From the NCBI GenBank assembly GCA_964389525.1, contig CAYMEX010000015.1, forward strand, positions 13,289-77,288: DNA of 64,000 bases, in the 5' to 3' direction. Source of the stretch: JAFLTL01 sp964389525 (GTDB taxonomy: Bacteria; Bacteroidota; Bacteroidia; Bacteroidales; Muribaculaceae). The notes under the pieces are model-generated. The model did not search any database and was not told the origin of the DNA. It saw only the letters and a list, made by a program, of their open reading frames with translations. The translations under genes were made by a program, and so were the position numbers. Below are positions 28,272-37,288 of this stretch, piece after piece (position 1 is the stretch's first letter; the number at the start of each line of letters is the position of its first letter).

Positions 28272-28374
28272 GGGTAAGTCCTACACGACCAGCTCCTCGG
28301 GAACTCCGCCAGGCCTTGACCGGAGCAACGGTACCGAGTCGTAGCGGTGCGATGTAGTCAGCTTACCCTTTTTT
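28272..28374 (+). ncRNA. ffs: Signal recognition particle RNA (4.5S type)
   Basis: A rod-shaped RNA of about 97 nt. The terminal helix is GGGTAAG (28272-28278) with CTTACCC (28362-28368), then CTACA/TGTAG, CTCGG/CCGAG and CCG/CGG steps, with the conserved symmetric-loop signature CAGG (28310-28313) opposite AGCAA (28324-28328) capping in a short apical helix. This is the Ffh-binding domain of bacterial small SRP RNA. It ends in six T (28369-28374), a natural terminator. It has its own promoter and sits 30 bases ahead of mfd. Confidence 0.85.
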
Positions 28375-28403
28375 ATTTGTACATGTTTTTGGTTTAGTGC
28401 AAT

Positions 28404-31400
28404 ATGAAAGAGCAGCCCGACAGTGCATTGACGTTGTATAAGGTATATGAATTGTTTGTCGGTAAATCGCGCCGACAGGCAATCGCAAAGGCTCTTGAAA
28501 CAAAGAAAGGCCGACAGCCTGCAAGGGCATGTTTTACATCGCTCGCCGGATCGGCGCAGTCGCTTGTGGTCGCGGCTGTTGCGCAATCGTGTGTGGACTC
28601 GCCTGTGCTTCTTATAGCGGAGTCGGCCGATGCTGCCGGGTATTTCTACCACGACATCACGCGCGTGCTTGGTGAGGACGCGGTGGCGATGCTTCCGTCG
28701 GCCTACAAGCGTGATATACGCTACGGACAGATCGATGCTCCCTCGGTGATATTGCGGACCGACGCTCTGGCGCGATGGAATGCCCGTGACGGCAGACTTA
28801 AGGTCGTGATCACAACGCCGGAGGCAATCTCTGAACTTGTCGTGCCGGCCGGACGTCTTGATGACTCGACACTTCATATAGCCATGTCGAAGCCGCTCGA
28901 CCTTACTCAGACCGAAAAGTGGTTGCGCGACAACGGATTCGTTCAGGTCGATTATGTCTATGAACCGGGGCAGTTCTCGGTGCGTGGATCGATACTCGAT
29001 ATTTTCAGTTATAGCAGCGAGATACCTTACCGTATTGATCTTTTCGGTGACGAGATCGAGTCGATGCGCACGTTCAATGTCGAGACGCAGCTGTCTGAGT
29101 CAAAAATCGACAGCGCCGACATAATCGCCAGTGTCGGCTCTGATGCCAACGGCATACCTGTGACTGAGTTCATGGAAGCGTCTACGCTTGTTGTGTCGAA
29201 TGACATGATGTATGTCGGGTCGAGGATAAGGGAGGTATGTGCGTCGACAATGAGCGAGAACGCTGTCATGTCGGGAGAGGCCGACGAGGACGCCACTAAG
29301 CGTCTTGCCGACGGTGAGGCGCTTTGTGCGGCATTGGACCGTTTCCCGCAGCTGACATTAACCGGCGGCCAGACTCCTCCATATGCCTCGGAGACTCCTA
29401 CGGCGACTTTGGATTTCGGTTGTGTGCCGCAGGGGGTGTATCACAAGAATTTCGATATGATCTCAGAGGCTTTCAGCCAGTTTATGGCCGATGGCTTCAC
29501 AATCTACATACTCACCGACAGCCAGGCGCAGATAGCCCGTCTGCGCGACATTTTTGCCGATCGCGGCGACGAGATACCGTTTGTCGCTGTCGATGCTACT
29601 TTGCACGAAGGTTTTGTCGACACGGCGGGGAAGCGGTGTTTCTTCACCGACCATCAGATCTTTGACCGTTTCCACAAATACATGCTCAGGAGCGACAGGG
29701 TTCGGTCGGGCAAACTCGCGCTGTCGATCAAGGAACTGCAGTCGATCGAGCCGGGAGATTTCATCGTACACATAGACCATGGAGTGGGAGTTTTCGGAGG
29801 GCTGTTGCGCACCGATGTCAACGGCCGCACTCAGGAGATGATAAAGCTCATCTACCAGAACAACGATGTGATCTTTGTTTCGATACATTCGCTGCACAAG
29901 CTCGCCAAATATCGTGGCAAAGAGGGCGTGCCGCCCAAAGTGAACAAACTCGGATCGGGTGCCTGGAACAAGATCAAGGAGAAGACCAAGTCGAAACTCA
30001 AGGATATCGCGCGCGACCTTATCAAGCTTTATGCGGCAAGACGCGACGAGAAGGGTTTTGCATTCTCTCCCGACGGATATCTTCAGCACGAGCTTGAGGC
30101 ATCGTTCATCTATGAGGATACGCCCGACCAGATGACCGCCACGGCCGATGTGAAGAAAGATATGGAGAGCCCGCGGCCTATGGACCGTCTGATATGCGGT
30201 GACGTGGGTTTCGGCAAGACGGAGATTGCCATTAGAGCGGCATTCAAGGCTGCCGCCGACGGCAAGCAGACGGCGGTGCTTGTGCCGACTACAGTGCTCG
30301 CATATCAGCACTACCGCACATTCTCGCAGCGACTGAAGGATCTGCCTGTGAGGGTGGATTACCTGTCGCGGGCACGCACGGCCAAACAGGTCAAACTGAT
30401 ACTCGAGGATCTTGCAGCCGGCAAGATCGATATAATAGTGGGTACGCATAAGCTGATAGGTAAGAGCGTGAAGTTCAAGGATCTCGGACTGCTTGTCGTG
30501 GACGAGGAGCAGAAATTCGGTGTGGCCGTTAAGGAGAAGCTCAAGCAGATCAAGGTGAATGTCGACACGCTCACCATGAGTGCGACGCCCATACCGCGCA
30601 CGCTCCAGTTCTCGCTGATGGGAGCGCGCGACCTTTCGGCGATCACGACTCCGCCGCCTAACCGCTATCCGATACTCACCTCCGTCTCTCCGCTCACCGA
30701 CGATCTTGTGGCCGAAGCGGTCGGATTCGAGCTGTCGCGCAACGGACAGGTTTTCTTCATCAGCAACCGCATCGAGGGGCTGTATGATCTGCAGAATATG
30801 GTGAACCGCCTTGTGCCGGGAGCACGCACGCTTGTGGCGCACGGACAGATGCCGCCCGACAAGCTCGAGGAAGCGATACTCGCGTTTGCCAACCACGACT
30901 ACGACGTGCTGCTTTCAACGACAATCGTCGAGAGCGGCATCGACATGCCTAATGTCAACACGATCATAATAAACAATGCTCAGAATTTCGGGCTGTCGGA
31001 GCTTCATCAGTTGCGCGGACGTGTCGGACGTTCGGCGCGAAAGGCATTCTGCTATCTCACAGTGCCTCCGGGCAAGCCTATACCGGCTATAGCGCGGCGG
31101 CGTCTGCAGGCGATCGAGAGCTTCAGCGATCTCGGCTCAGGCATACACATCGCAATGCAGGATCTCGACATACGCGGAGCGGGAAATCTGCTTGGAGCCG
31201 AGCAGAGCGGTTTCATCGCCGATCTCGGCTACGAGACATACCAGAAGATACTGAAAGAAGCCGTCACTGAATTGCGTACACAGGAGTTTGCCGATGTGTT
31301 GCCCGACAAGTCGGAGGTCAACCCCGACGAGTTTGTGACCGACTGCGTGATAGAGAGCGATATGGAGCTGTTGTTCCCGTTTGATTATGTGCCGCAGGAA

Positions 31401-31799
31401 AGCGAACGCATATCTCTTTATCAGGAACTTGACAATATCGAGAAAGAGACCGACCTGCTTGCGTTCAAGTCGCGTCTTGAAGACCGTTTCGGACATATAC
31501 CCGATGTCGCCGCCGAGCTTATACGCATACCGCGTCTGCGACGCATAGCGCGTACTCTCGGCATAGAGAAGGTGGTGCTGAAACAGGGCTCTATGTTCAT
31601 CTATTTCGTCGACGAGAGCAATAAAGCCTATTACCAGTCGCCGATGTTCGGCCGCCTTATCCATTATCTCCAGGATAATTCGCGACGTGTGAGGATCAGG
31701 GAAAAGAACGGCAAACGCAGTTTTGCTATCGCCGATGTCGGGCGTGTCGAGGAGGCGGTGGATATTCTGTCGTCAGTCCTCTCGCTCGACCCCCTTTAG
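28404..31799 (+). CDS. mfd: Transcription-repair coupling factor
   Basis: A 1131-residue ATP-dependent translocase that removes RNA polymerase stalled at DNA lesions and recruits UvrA. Order of domains: UvrB-like N-terminal module (residues about 20-350), RNA-polymerase-interacting CarD-like domain (IEPGDFIVHIDHGVGVFGGL, near 455), RecG-like motor with Walker A GDVGFGKTEIA (near 603), Walker B VVDEEQKFG, motif III SATPIPRTLQFSLMGARDLS, motif VI HQLRGRVGRSARKAFCYL, then the TRCF C-terminal domain. All motor motifs are intact. The last 27 bases overlap the convergent comEC gene. Confidence 0.97.
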   Translation: MKEQPDSALTLYKVYELFVGKSRRQAIAKALETKKGRQPARACFTSLAGSAQSLVVAAVAQSCVDSPVLLIAESADAAGYFYHDITRVLGEDAVAMLPSAYKRDIRYGQIDAPSVILRTDALARWNARDGRLKVVITTPEAISELVVPAGRLDDSTLHIAMSKPLDLTQTEKWLRDNGFVQVDYVYEPGQFSVRGSILDIFSYSSEIPYRIDLFGDEIESMRTFNVETQLSESKIDSADIIASVGSDANGIPVTEFMEASTLVVSNDMMYVGSRIREVCASTMSENAVMSGEADEDATKRLADGEALCAALDRFPQLTLTGGQTPPYASETPTATLDFGCVPQGVYHKNFDMISEAFSQFMADGFTIYILTDSQAQIARLRDIFADRGDEIPFVAVDATLHEGFVDTAGKRCFFTDHQIFDRFHKYMLRSDRVRSGKLALSIKELQSIEPGDFIVHIDHGVGVFGGLLRTDVNGRTQEMIKLIYQNNDVIFVSIHSLHKLAKYRGKEGVPPKVNKLGSGAWNKIKEKTKSKLKDIARDLIKLYAARRDEKGFAFSPDGYLQHELEASFIYEDTPDQMTATADVKKDMESPRPMDRLICGDVGFGKTEIAIRAAFKAAADGKQTAVLVPTTVLAYQHYRTFSQRLKDLPVRVDYLSRARTAKQVKLILEDLAAGKIDIIVGTHKLIGKSVKFKDLGLLVVDEEQKFGVAVKEKLKQIKVNVDTLTMSATPIPRTLQFSLMGARDLSAITTPPPNRYPILTSVSPLTDDLVAEAVGFELSRNGQVFFISNRIEGLYDLQNMVNRLVPGARTLVAHGQMPPDKLEEAILAFANHDYDVLLSTTIVESGIDMPNVNTIIINNAQNFGLSELHQLRGRVGRSARKAFCYLTVPPGKPIPAIARRRLQAIESFSDLGSGIHIAMQDLDIRGAGNLLGAEQSGFIADLGYETYQKILKEAVTELRTQEFADVLPDKSEVNPDEFVTDCVIESDMELLFPFDYVPQESERISLYQELDNIEKETDLLAFKSRLEDRFGHIPDVAAELIRIPRLRRIARTLGIEKVVLKQGSMFIYFVDESNKAYYQSPMFGRLIHYLQDNSRRVRIREKNGKRSFAIADVGRVEEAVDILSSVLSLDPL

Positions 31800-33848
31800 A
31801 TCGATTTTGAAAACGCCCTTGTGGTCGCGGAGCGATATGTACGGCATGCCTGCCTGCTGAAGCTCTGCGACGAGGCGGTCGTGGACCGACGGATATATCT
31901 CGCATGCAAGCAGCAGAGTGTCGGGGTTGTAGTGCCGGCGCAGCTCGCCGGCGCTCATGTGCTGGCTGCTGCGTGTGACGAGCGTGTAGCGCGAGCGGGA
32001 GAGTGGTGCGAAGTCGAGTGTGTCTGACGCCGCTCCGGCTATTGCGAAGATCATGTCGTGGCCGGGCGAGAGTATCTGCCGCCGGCGCGCACGGCGGTCT
32101 ATGTCATTGACAAGAAGCTCGGGAGTGTCGGTCTTACGGTGTGAAAGAAACTGCTCATGTGTTGACGTGAAGCGGCTTAACGTCTCGTCGGTCGATTCGC
32201 GCCACGCTGTAGTTGTGAAGCGCACATTGCTGTCATCATATATCACGACGTCGGTCCACGAATTGTCGCGTGTTATGTACAACTGGTTATGACGCACGGC
32301 GTCGACGGTCGGCAACAGTGCTATTGCGCCTGTGGCTATGAAAAGGCTTGCTGAGAGTGCGAAAAGATGGAGGCCGCGGCTTCTCAGTGCTTCGGCCAAC
32401 GCATACAGTCCCAGAAAATAGGCGGGTATGCACCACGGGTTGATATACATGTCGCGTATGGCCGATCCGGGATGCGACGCCGCGGCCGACGCGATCCATG
32501 TTATGCCGGAGTAGACGGCATCGAGCAGCGTTGTCAGTCCGGGCACATGCACCCCGAGCATCTCGCTGAAGATGAGGATTGCTCCTCCGGCTATCTCCAC
32601 CGGCAGAAAGATGACCATGGGCAGATTGACCGGCAGGAACCATAGCGGGGTGTAGTGGAAATAATGGCATGCTATGATCCATGTACCCGCCACAGCCGCT
32701 ACTGTTACTGTGGCCGCCCCGACGGTGTTGTATAGCCATCTGCGGCGGCGCGACACAGGGTTAAGTGCATCTGATAGAAGCAATATCGAGGCCACGGCCA
32801 TGAAACTCATCTGCATGCCGGGCGAGAATATTTCCGACGGTTTCAGGCACAGGATAACTATGGCCGCAAAGCATAGCGAGTTAAGGGCGTTGTGGGTGCG
32901 GTCGGCAAGCGTGGCGAGGATCACGACCGACGCCATGATGACAGAGCGGAGCACTGATGCCGAAAGCCCGGTGAGAAAGGCGTAACCGAAAAGAAGCACA
33001 ACCGACAGCGTCATTGCCGTCTTGCGGTATCCAAGCAGATAGAGCGGAAAAAGGGCGATGTAGACGAGCAGCGCTATTATGGCCACATGAGTGCCGCTAA
33101 GGGCAACGATGTGCGACAGTCCGGCCAGCTTGAAATCATCGCGCAGCTCCCGGTCGAGGCGGCTGTCGTCGCCGAGAAGTATGGCTTCGAGAAACGACGC
33201 GCAGTCGGGGGAGACGCCGCTGTGATACAGGCGGTCTGAAATGCTGTGCCGCATATTGTCAAGCCTGATGCGCCATGACGAGTCACTGCCGGTGGCATAT
33301 GCTTGATCCGGGAAAACTACTCCCGTCGCCGAGATTTCTTTGTAACGGTAATAGCCGGTAAGGTCTGGATCGTCGGGAAGCATCGGATCGTGCAGGGGAG
33401 TGGAAAGGCGCGATGTGAATCTGACGCGTCGGCCCGGCGAGATCCACAGATGCGAGTCGAAGAAATAGACAGCGGCCCGAAGTGTGCCGATACTGTGCAT
33501 CTTTCCATTGTTATCGGCAACCGAGTCGATGGCGACTATCGTGGCGGTCGTGCGCTCCTTGTCGGTGCGCTCAACGATTATGCCTGAATATGTCGCGTCG
33601 GTGTTTTCAAGCGATGGATCAAGAGCATTGCGGCCGGTTGCCACCGAGAGAGTGGCACCGGCCGAGAGTATTAACGACAGAAGTGACAGATGATAGCGTC
33701 GGAGAATAGCGAGGATGACGAATGCTACCGACGGTACAGCGATACACAGCACCGGGAAACCTGAGACACTTCCGGCAATGATGCCGGCGGCGAGTGCCGC
33801 CAGCGGCTGAAACAGCGGAACGTTGTGCCGTGGTGACGTTTCGGGCAT
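31773..33848 (-). CDS. comEC: ComEC/Rec2-family competence channel protein
   Basis: A 691-residue polytopic protein. The N-terminal two helices are followed by a soluble OB-like DUF4131 segment (VRFTSRLSTPLHDP) and then the competence core, recognised from FLEAILLGDD, GLSHIVALSGTHVAIIALLVY, FLTGLSASVLRSVIMAS and SEIFSPGMQMSFMAVASILLL. The family translocates single-stranded DNA across the inner membrane. The C-terminal 170 residues lack the HxHxDH metallo-beta-lactamase motif of longer ComEC proteins, so this is the short type. Start at 33848 chosen because it gives MPETSPRHNVPLFQPLAALAAG leading into helix 1; an upstream start at 33896 is possible. Confidence 0.85.
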   Translation of the reverse strand: MPETSPRHNVPLFQPLAALAAGIIAGSVSGFPVLCIAVPSVAFVILAILRRYHLSLLSLILSAGATLSVATGRNALDPSLENTDATYSGIIVERTDKERTTATIVAIDSVADNNGKMHSIGTLRAAVYFFDSHLWISPGRRVRFTSRLSTPLHDPMLPDDPDLTGYYRYKEISATGVVFPDQAYATGSDSSWRIRLDNMRHSISDRLYHSGVSPDCASFLEAILLGDDSRLDRELRDDFKLAGLSHIVALSGTHVAIIALLVYIALFPLYLLGYRKTAMTLSVVLLFGYAFLTGLSASVLRSVIMASVVILATLADRTHNALNSLCFAAIVILCLKPSEIFSPGMQMSFMAVASILLLSDALNPVSRRRRWLYNTVGAATVTVAAVAGTWIIACHYFHYTPLWFLPVNLPMVIFLPVEIAGGAILIFSEMLGVHVPGLTTLLDAVYSGITWIASAAASHPGSAIRDMYINPWCIPAYFLGLYALAEALRSRGLHLFALSASLFIATGAIALLPTVDAVRHNQLYITRDNSWTDVVIYDDSNVRFTTTAWRESTDETLSRFTSTHEQFLSHRKTDTPELLVNDIDRRARRRQILSPGHDMIFAIAGAASDTLDFAPLSRSRYTLVTRSSQHMSAGELRRHYNPDTLLLACEIYPSVHDRLVAELQQAGMPYISLRDHKGVFKIDLKGVERED

Positions 33849-33873
33849 GTGTCGGTCTTGCGTAAGCCGCAGG

Positions 33874-34854
33874 CTACATGGTGGCCATGACGACAAAGAA
33901 ACTTGATACGCCTATGATGACCCAGAGTGCGACCGCGAGAACGAGAGGCTTAACGCCGACTTTCTTTATAGCCGCTACCGACAGTCCGGCACCGATGAAG
34001 AACAGTGTCAGCACGAGACCTTTATGGGCGATGTAGACAAGCGTCGATGTAAGCCAGTGAGGCAGATCGACGTATGTGTTGACAAGCATAGCCCCGATAA
34101 ACATGAAGATAAACCAGGGTATGGAAATTTTTGCCGTCTTGTCGCGGAAAAGCATCATCGTGATCAGTGCGAGCGGTATGATCCAGAGGGCGCGCGTCAG
34201 TTTGACGAGAGTCGCTATCTTCAGCGCTTCCTGGCCGTAGGCGGCTCCGGCGCCGACAACCGACGAGGTGTCGTGTATCGCTATGGCAGCCCATGTGCCG
34301 AACTGCTCCTGCGTCATGCCGAAGATATGTCCCATCGGCGGGAAGATGAAAAGCGCTATGGCATTGAGCATGAATATGACGCCGAGCGACACGGCCATCT
34401 CATGGTCAGAGGCTTTCACGACAGGACCTACGGCCGCTATGGCGCTTCCGCCGCATATCGCGGTGCCCGACGAGATCAGATACGCGGTCTTTCGGTTGAT
34501 ATGCATCCAGTAGCCGATCATCACGCCGAATGTCATCACAGCGAAAACCGAAATGATGGTGAACATCATGCCTTCGGCTCCCGATTTCAACGACTCATTG
34601 ACATTCATGCCGAACCCGAGGCCGACAACAGATGCCTGAAGCAGATACTTTGAGGCCTTTTTGTTGAACTTCGGGTATGGCATCGGAAAGACAAGGGCGA
34701 AAATCAATCCGGTAAAAAGAGCGATCGCGGGTGAAAAAATATGCGGCAGCCCGAGAAGATCGGTCGGAATACAGATCAGTATAGCGATTGCAGCATAAAC
34801 GAGTTTCGCATAGTCCGCTTTCCCGTAGTATCTGAGGGTCAGTTGCTTTTCCAT
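33874..34854 (-). CDS. YeiH/UPF0324-family membrane protein (putative sulfate exporter family)
   Basis: A 326-residue protein with about ten membrane helices. Family marks include PAIALFTGLIFALVF, VVGLGFGMNVNESLKSG, SSGTAICGGSAIAAVGPVVKA and IAIHDTSSVVGAGAAYG, all characteristic of UPF0324 (PF03601). The name sulfate exporter in databases rests on thin evidence; the transported compound is unproven. Two in-frame ATGs (34863 and 34854) both lie inside the aroE 3' end; the second is used here, giving a 16-base overlap. Middle gene of aroE-yeiH-comEC. Confidence 0.85.
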   Translation of the reverse strand: MEKQLTLRYYGKADYAKLVYAAIAILICIPTDLLGLPHIFSPAIALFTGLIFALVFPMPYPKFNKKASKYLLQASVVGLGFGMNVNESLKSGAEGMMFTIISVFAVMTFGVMIGYWMHINRKTAYLISSGTAICGGSAIAAVGPVVKASDHEMAVSLGVIFMLNAIALFIFPPMGHIFGMTQEQFGTWAAIAIHDTSSVVGAGAAYGQEALKIATLVKLTRALWIIPLALITMMLFRDKTAKISIPWFIFMFIGAMLVNTYVDLPHWLTSTLVYIAHKGLVLTLFFIGAGLSVAAIKKVGVKPLVLAVALWVIIGVSSFFVVMATM

Positions 34855-35600
34855 ATGTTCCATGATTCAAATGCCTGCAGAAGCAGCATTTCAAGACCAT
34901 TTTTGGTGGTGGCGCCCTGTTGTGCGCCGCGTTTCATAAATGTGGTGATATCAGGGTTGTATATCAGGTCGTAGAGTATATGCCCCGGGGTGATGTACTC
35001 ATAGGGTATCGGAGGGCACTCTTCGGAATGCGGGTACATGCCTACCGGGGTGGTGTTGACGATGATATCGTGGCTTTTCATTACCTCTTCGGTCAGCATG
35101 TCGTATGTGTAGCTGACGCCCGGTTTCATTGTGCGTGAAACCATAGACACGCCGACTCCGATAGACTGCAGTGCAACTTTGACCGCTTTCGACGCGCCGC
35201 CCGTGCCAAGCACAAGCGCGGAGTGCGGCCCATCTTTCAGAAGCGGGACAAGGGAATCGCGGAAACCTATATAGTCGCTGTTAAATCCTTTCAGCTTTAT
35301 GTCGCCGTCGGGAAGATGCTTGACCTTCACAACGTTCACCGCGCCGATTTCTTTGGCTTTCGCGTCAATTGCGTCGAGATAGGGTATAATCTGTTCCTTG
35401 TATGGAAGCGTGACGTTGAAACCTTGCAGACGTGGATGCTCGGCGAGCATTTCCATCAGTTCGCCGATGTCAGAAAGCTGGAAATTGATATATGTTGCGT
35501 CAATCTTCTCTGAGTTGAACTTCTCATTGAAAAAACGCTGCGAAAAGGAATGAGTGAGCGGATATCCGATCAGTCCGTACTCTTCAGTCGTAGAGCTCAT
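34839..35600 (-). CDS. aroE: Shikimate dehydrogenase
   Basis: A 253-residue NADPH-dependent enzyme reducing 3-dehydroshikimate to shikimate in aromatic amino-acid synthesis. The substrate-binding domain shows YGLIGYPLTHSFSQRFF (Ser residues of the shikimate site), GFNVTLPYKEQII with the catalytic Lys, and the cofactor domain has ALVLGTGGASKAV and the late region around TPVGMYPH. The start at 35600 gives MSSTTEEYGLIG; the frame extends upstream to 35687 but that part has no family match. First gene of its operon; a TAnnTTTG element lies 85 bases upstream. Confidence 0.93.
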   Translation of the reverse strand: MSSTTEEYGLIGYPLTHSFSQRFFNEKFNSEKIDATYINFQLSDIGELMEMLAEHPRLQGFNVTLPYKEQIIPYLDAIDAKAKEIGAVNVVKVKHLPDGDIKLKGFNSDYIGFRDSLVPLLKDGPHSALVLGTGGASKAVKVALQSIGVGVSMVSRTMKPGVSYTYDMLTEEVMKSHDIIVNTTPVGMYPHSEECPPIPYEYITPGHILYDLIYNPDITTFMKRGAQQGATTKNGLEMLLLQAFESWNIWKSN

Positions 35601-35684
35601 TCGGTGTGACTTGTTGGTTTTAGAATAGAAGACGGGAGAAGCCTTGTATGTTCCACTCCCTGATTGTGATATTGATTTGGGGGT

Positions 35685-35692
35685 CAAAAATA
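35685..35692 (-). promoter_or_regulatory. Bacteroidales -7 element upstream of aroE
   Basis: Minus strand TATTTTTG, matching TAnnTTTG, about 85 bases before the aroE ATG. The -33 box is not obvious. Confidence 0.5.
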
Positions 35693-35713
35693 GAAAATGT
35701 AAATGGAATTATT

Positions 35714-35721
35714 TATTTTTG
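35714..35721 (+). promoter_or_regulatory. Bacteroidales -7 element upstream of radC
   Basis: Plus strand TATTTTTG, about 50 bases before the radC ATG. It lies 21 bases from the aroE element on the opposite strand, so the two divergent units share a very short control region. Confidence 0.45.
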
Positions 35722-35771
35722 TGATTAAAAACATTACAAAAAAACATAGATCAGTTAATCCCCGGCACTAC

Positions 35772-36479
35772 ATGGAAAACTCTAAGACATATGTTCGTGT
35801 GACTGATCTTGCCGATTCTGACCGGCCGAGAGAAAAGGCTCTTGAAAAGGGTATCGGTGTGCTCACCGATACCGAGCTTCTGGCCATAATACTCGGAAGT
35901 GGAATGCCGGGTAAATCGGTACTGTCGCTCAGCCGGGAAATATTGAGTGACAATAACAACAGCCTTGCCCGTGTAAGCCGTATGACTACCCGCGAGCTCA
36001 CATCCAAGTATCAGGGCATCGGGCCCGCGAAGGCTATCTCGCTTATGGCGGCCATTGAATTTGGGTCGAGGTGCATGCAGTCGCTTTCGGCTGCCGACCG
36101 GATACCGGCTATGACGTCGAGCGAGGCGGTCTACAACCACATGAGGCCGAAACTCGAGCGTCTTGTGCATGAGGAATTCTGGGCTTTGCTTCTAAATCGG
36201 TCAAACCGCATAATATCGGCCGAGAAGATCTCGCAGGGCGGTGTGTCGGCAACGGTTGTCGACGTCAGGATACTGTTGAAAAAGGCTCTTGACTGCATGG
36301 CGTCGGGGATCATCTTATGCCATAATCATCCGTCGGGAGCATTGCGCCCGAGCATGCAGGACGACTCGCTTACGCGTAAGATCGCCGAGGCGGCGCGTCT
36401 GTTTGATATAGCGGTGATGGATCATGTCATTGTAGGCCAGTCAGGCTATTACTCTTATCGCGATGAAGGAAAGCTCTGA
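35772..36479 (+). CDS. radC: RadC/MPN-family protein
   Basis: A 235-residue protein with an N-terminal helix-hairpin-helix-like segment (LLAIILGSGMPGKSVLSLSREIL, and YQGIGPAKAISLMAAIEFG) and a C-terminal JAB/MPN domain with the metal-binding motif LCHNHPSGALRPSMQDD. Although named DNA repair protein RadC, the E. coli role in repair has been withdrawn, and the biochemical function remains uncertain. The start at 35772 gives MENSKTYVRVTDL; an upstream start at 35703 would overlap the promoter element. It overlaps the next gene by 17 bases. Confidence 0.9.
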   Translation: MENSKTYVRVTDLADSDRPREKALEKGIGVLTDTELLAIILGSGMPGKSVLSLSREILSDNNNSLARVSRMTTRELTSKYQGIGPAKAISLMAAIEFGSRCMQSLSAADRIPAMTSSEAVYNHMRPKLERLVHEEFWALLLNRSNRIISAEKISQGGVSATVVDVRILLKKALDCMASGIILCHNHPSGALRPSMQDDSLTRKIAEAARLFDIAVMDHVIVGQSGYYSYRDEGKL

Positions 36480-37266
36480 ACGATTGCAGGGACACTCTGT
36501 CGCGCTTGACGGCCTCACGATCGGATATCGTACACGTGAGGGCGTTAGGGTGGTCGCCGCCGACCTGAATGAGACGATACCGCAGGGAGCGGTGACGTGT
36601 CTGCTCGGGCCAAACGGTGCCGGAAAATCGACGTTGCTGCGTACGATCGCCAACCTGCAGCCGCCGGTGTCGGGGTGCGTCAGGATAGACGGTAAGCCCG
36701 CCGACAGGATCGGTCTGCATGATTTGTCGCGTCTTATCGGCATTGTGCTTACAGGCCGTGGAAACACTACGGCGATGAAAACCGAAGAGCTTGTCGGTCT
36801 TGGCCGTACACCATACACCAATTACTGGGGGCATCTGACCGAAGAAGACCGGAGAATTGTTGACGAGGCAATGACGGAAGTCGGGGCCGACGGGCTGCGG
36901 GGTCGATTGGTCGCGTCGCTCTCCGATGGCGAGATGCAGAAAGTGATGATAGCCAAGACACTTGCCCAACAGACGCCGGTGATAATGCTCGACGAGCCTA
37001 CGGCTTTTCTTGATTTTCCCGGCAAGGTCGAGCTGATGAGACTGTTGCGGCGGCTGGCCGAGAATGACGGCAAAACGATATTCCTGTCGACACACGATCT
37101 CGATATCGCGTTGGCGACAACCGATTATGTCTGGCTTCTTGATCGCGATGGCTCTCTTGAGACCGGCGATGTCGAGGCCATCGGGCGGACTGGAAGTCTT
37201 GACCGTCTTTTCGTCTGCCGCGGATTACGCTATAACCCCTCTATGAGGCATTTTGAAATCAACTAA
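36463..37266 (+). CDS. FecE-type ABC transporter ATP-binding protein (orphan)
   Basis: A 267-residue ATPase of the iron-siderophore/cobalamin (FecE/BtuD) group. Walker A is LLGPNGAGKSTLLRTI near residue 45, the ABC signature is SLSDGEMQKVMIAKTLA (Gly to Asp and Gln to Glu relative to LSGGQ, a common variant in this subgroup), Walker B is VIMLDEPTAFLDFP and the H-loop is STHDLDIAL. It should power a FecCD-like permease, but neither permease nor binding protein is next to it here: radC is upstream (17-base overlap) and nagB downstream. The partner must be elsewhere, or it is shared. Confidence 0.85.
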   Translation: MKESSERLQGHSVALDGLTIGYRTREGVRVVAADLNETIPQGAVTCLLGPNGAGKSTLLRTIANLQPPVSGCVRIDGKPADRIGLHDLSRLIGIVLTGRGNTTAMKTEELVGLGRTPYTNYWGHLTEEDRRIVDEAMTEVGADGLRGRLVASLSDGEMQKVMIAKTLAQQTPVIMLDEPTAFLDFPGKVELMRLLRRLAENDGKTIFLSTHDLDIALATTDYVWLLDRDGSLETGDVEAIGRTGSLDRLFVCRGLRYNPSMRHFEIN

Positions 37267-37288
37267 AAAATAATTAAATACATAAGCC

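Noticed and set aside
29463..30896. A 477-codon open frame antisense to mfd
   Set aside because: Shadow of an essential, well-conserved gene, without own motifs.
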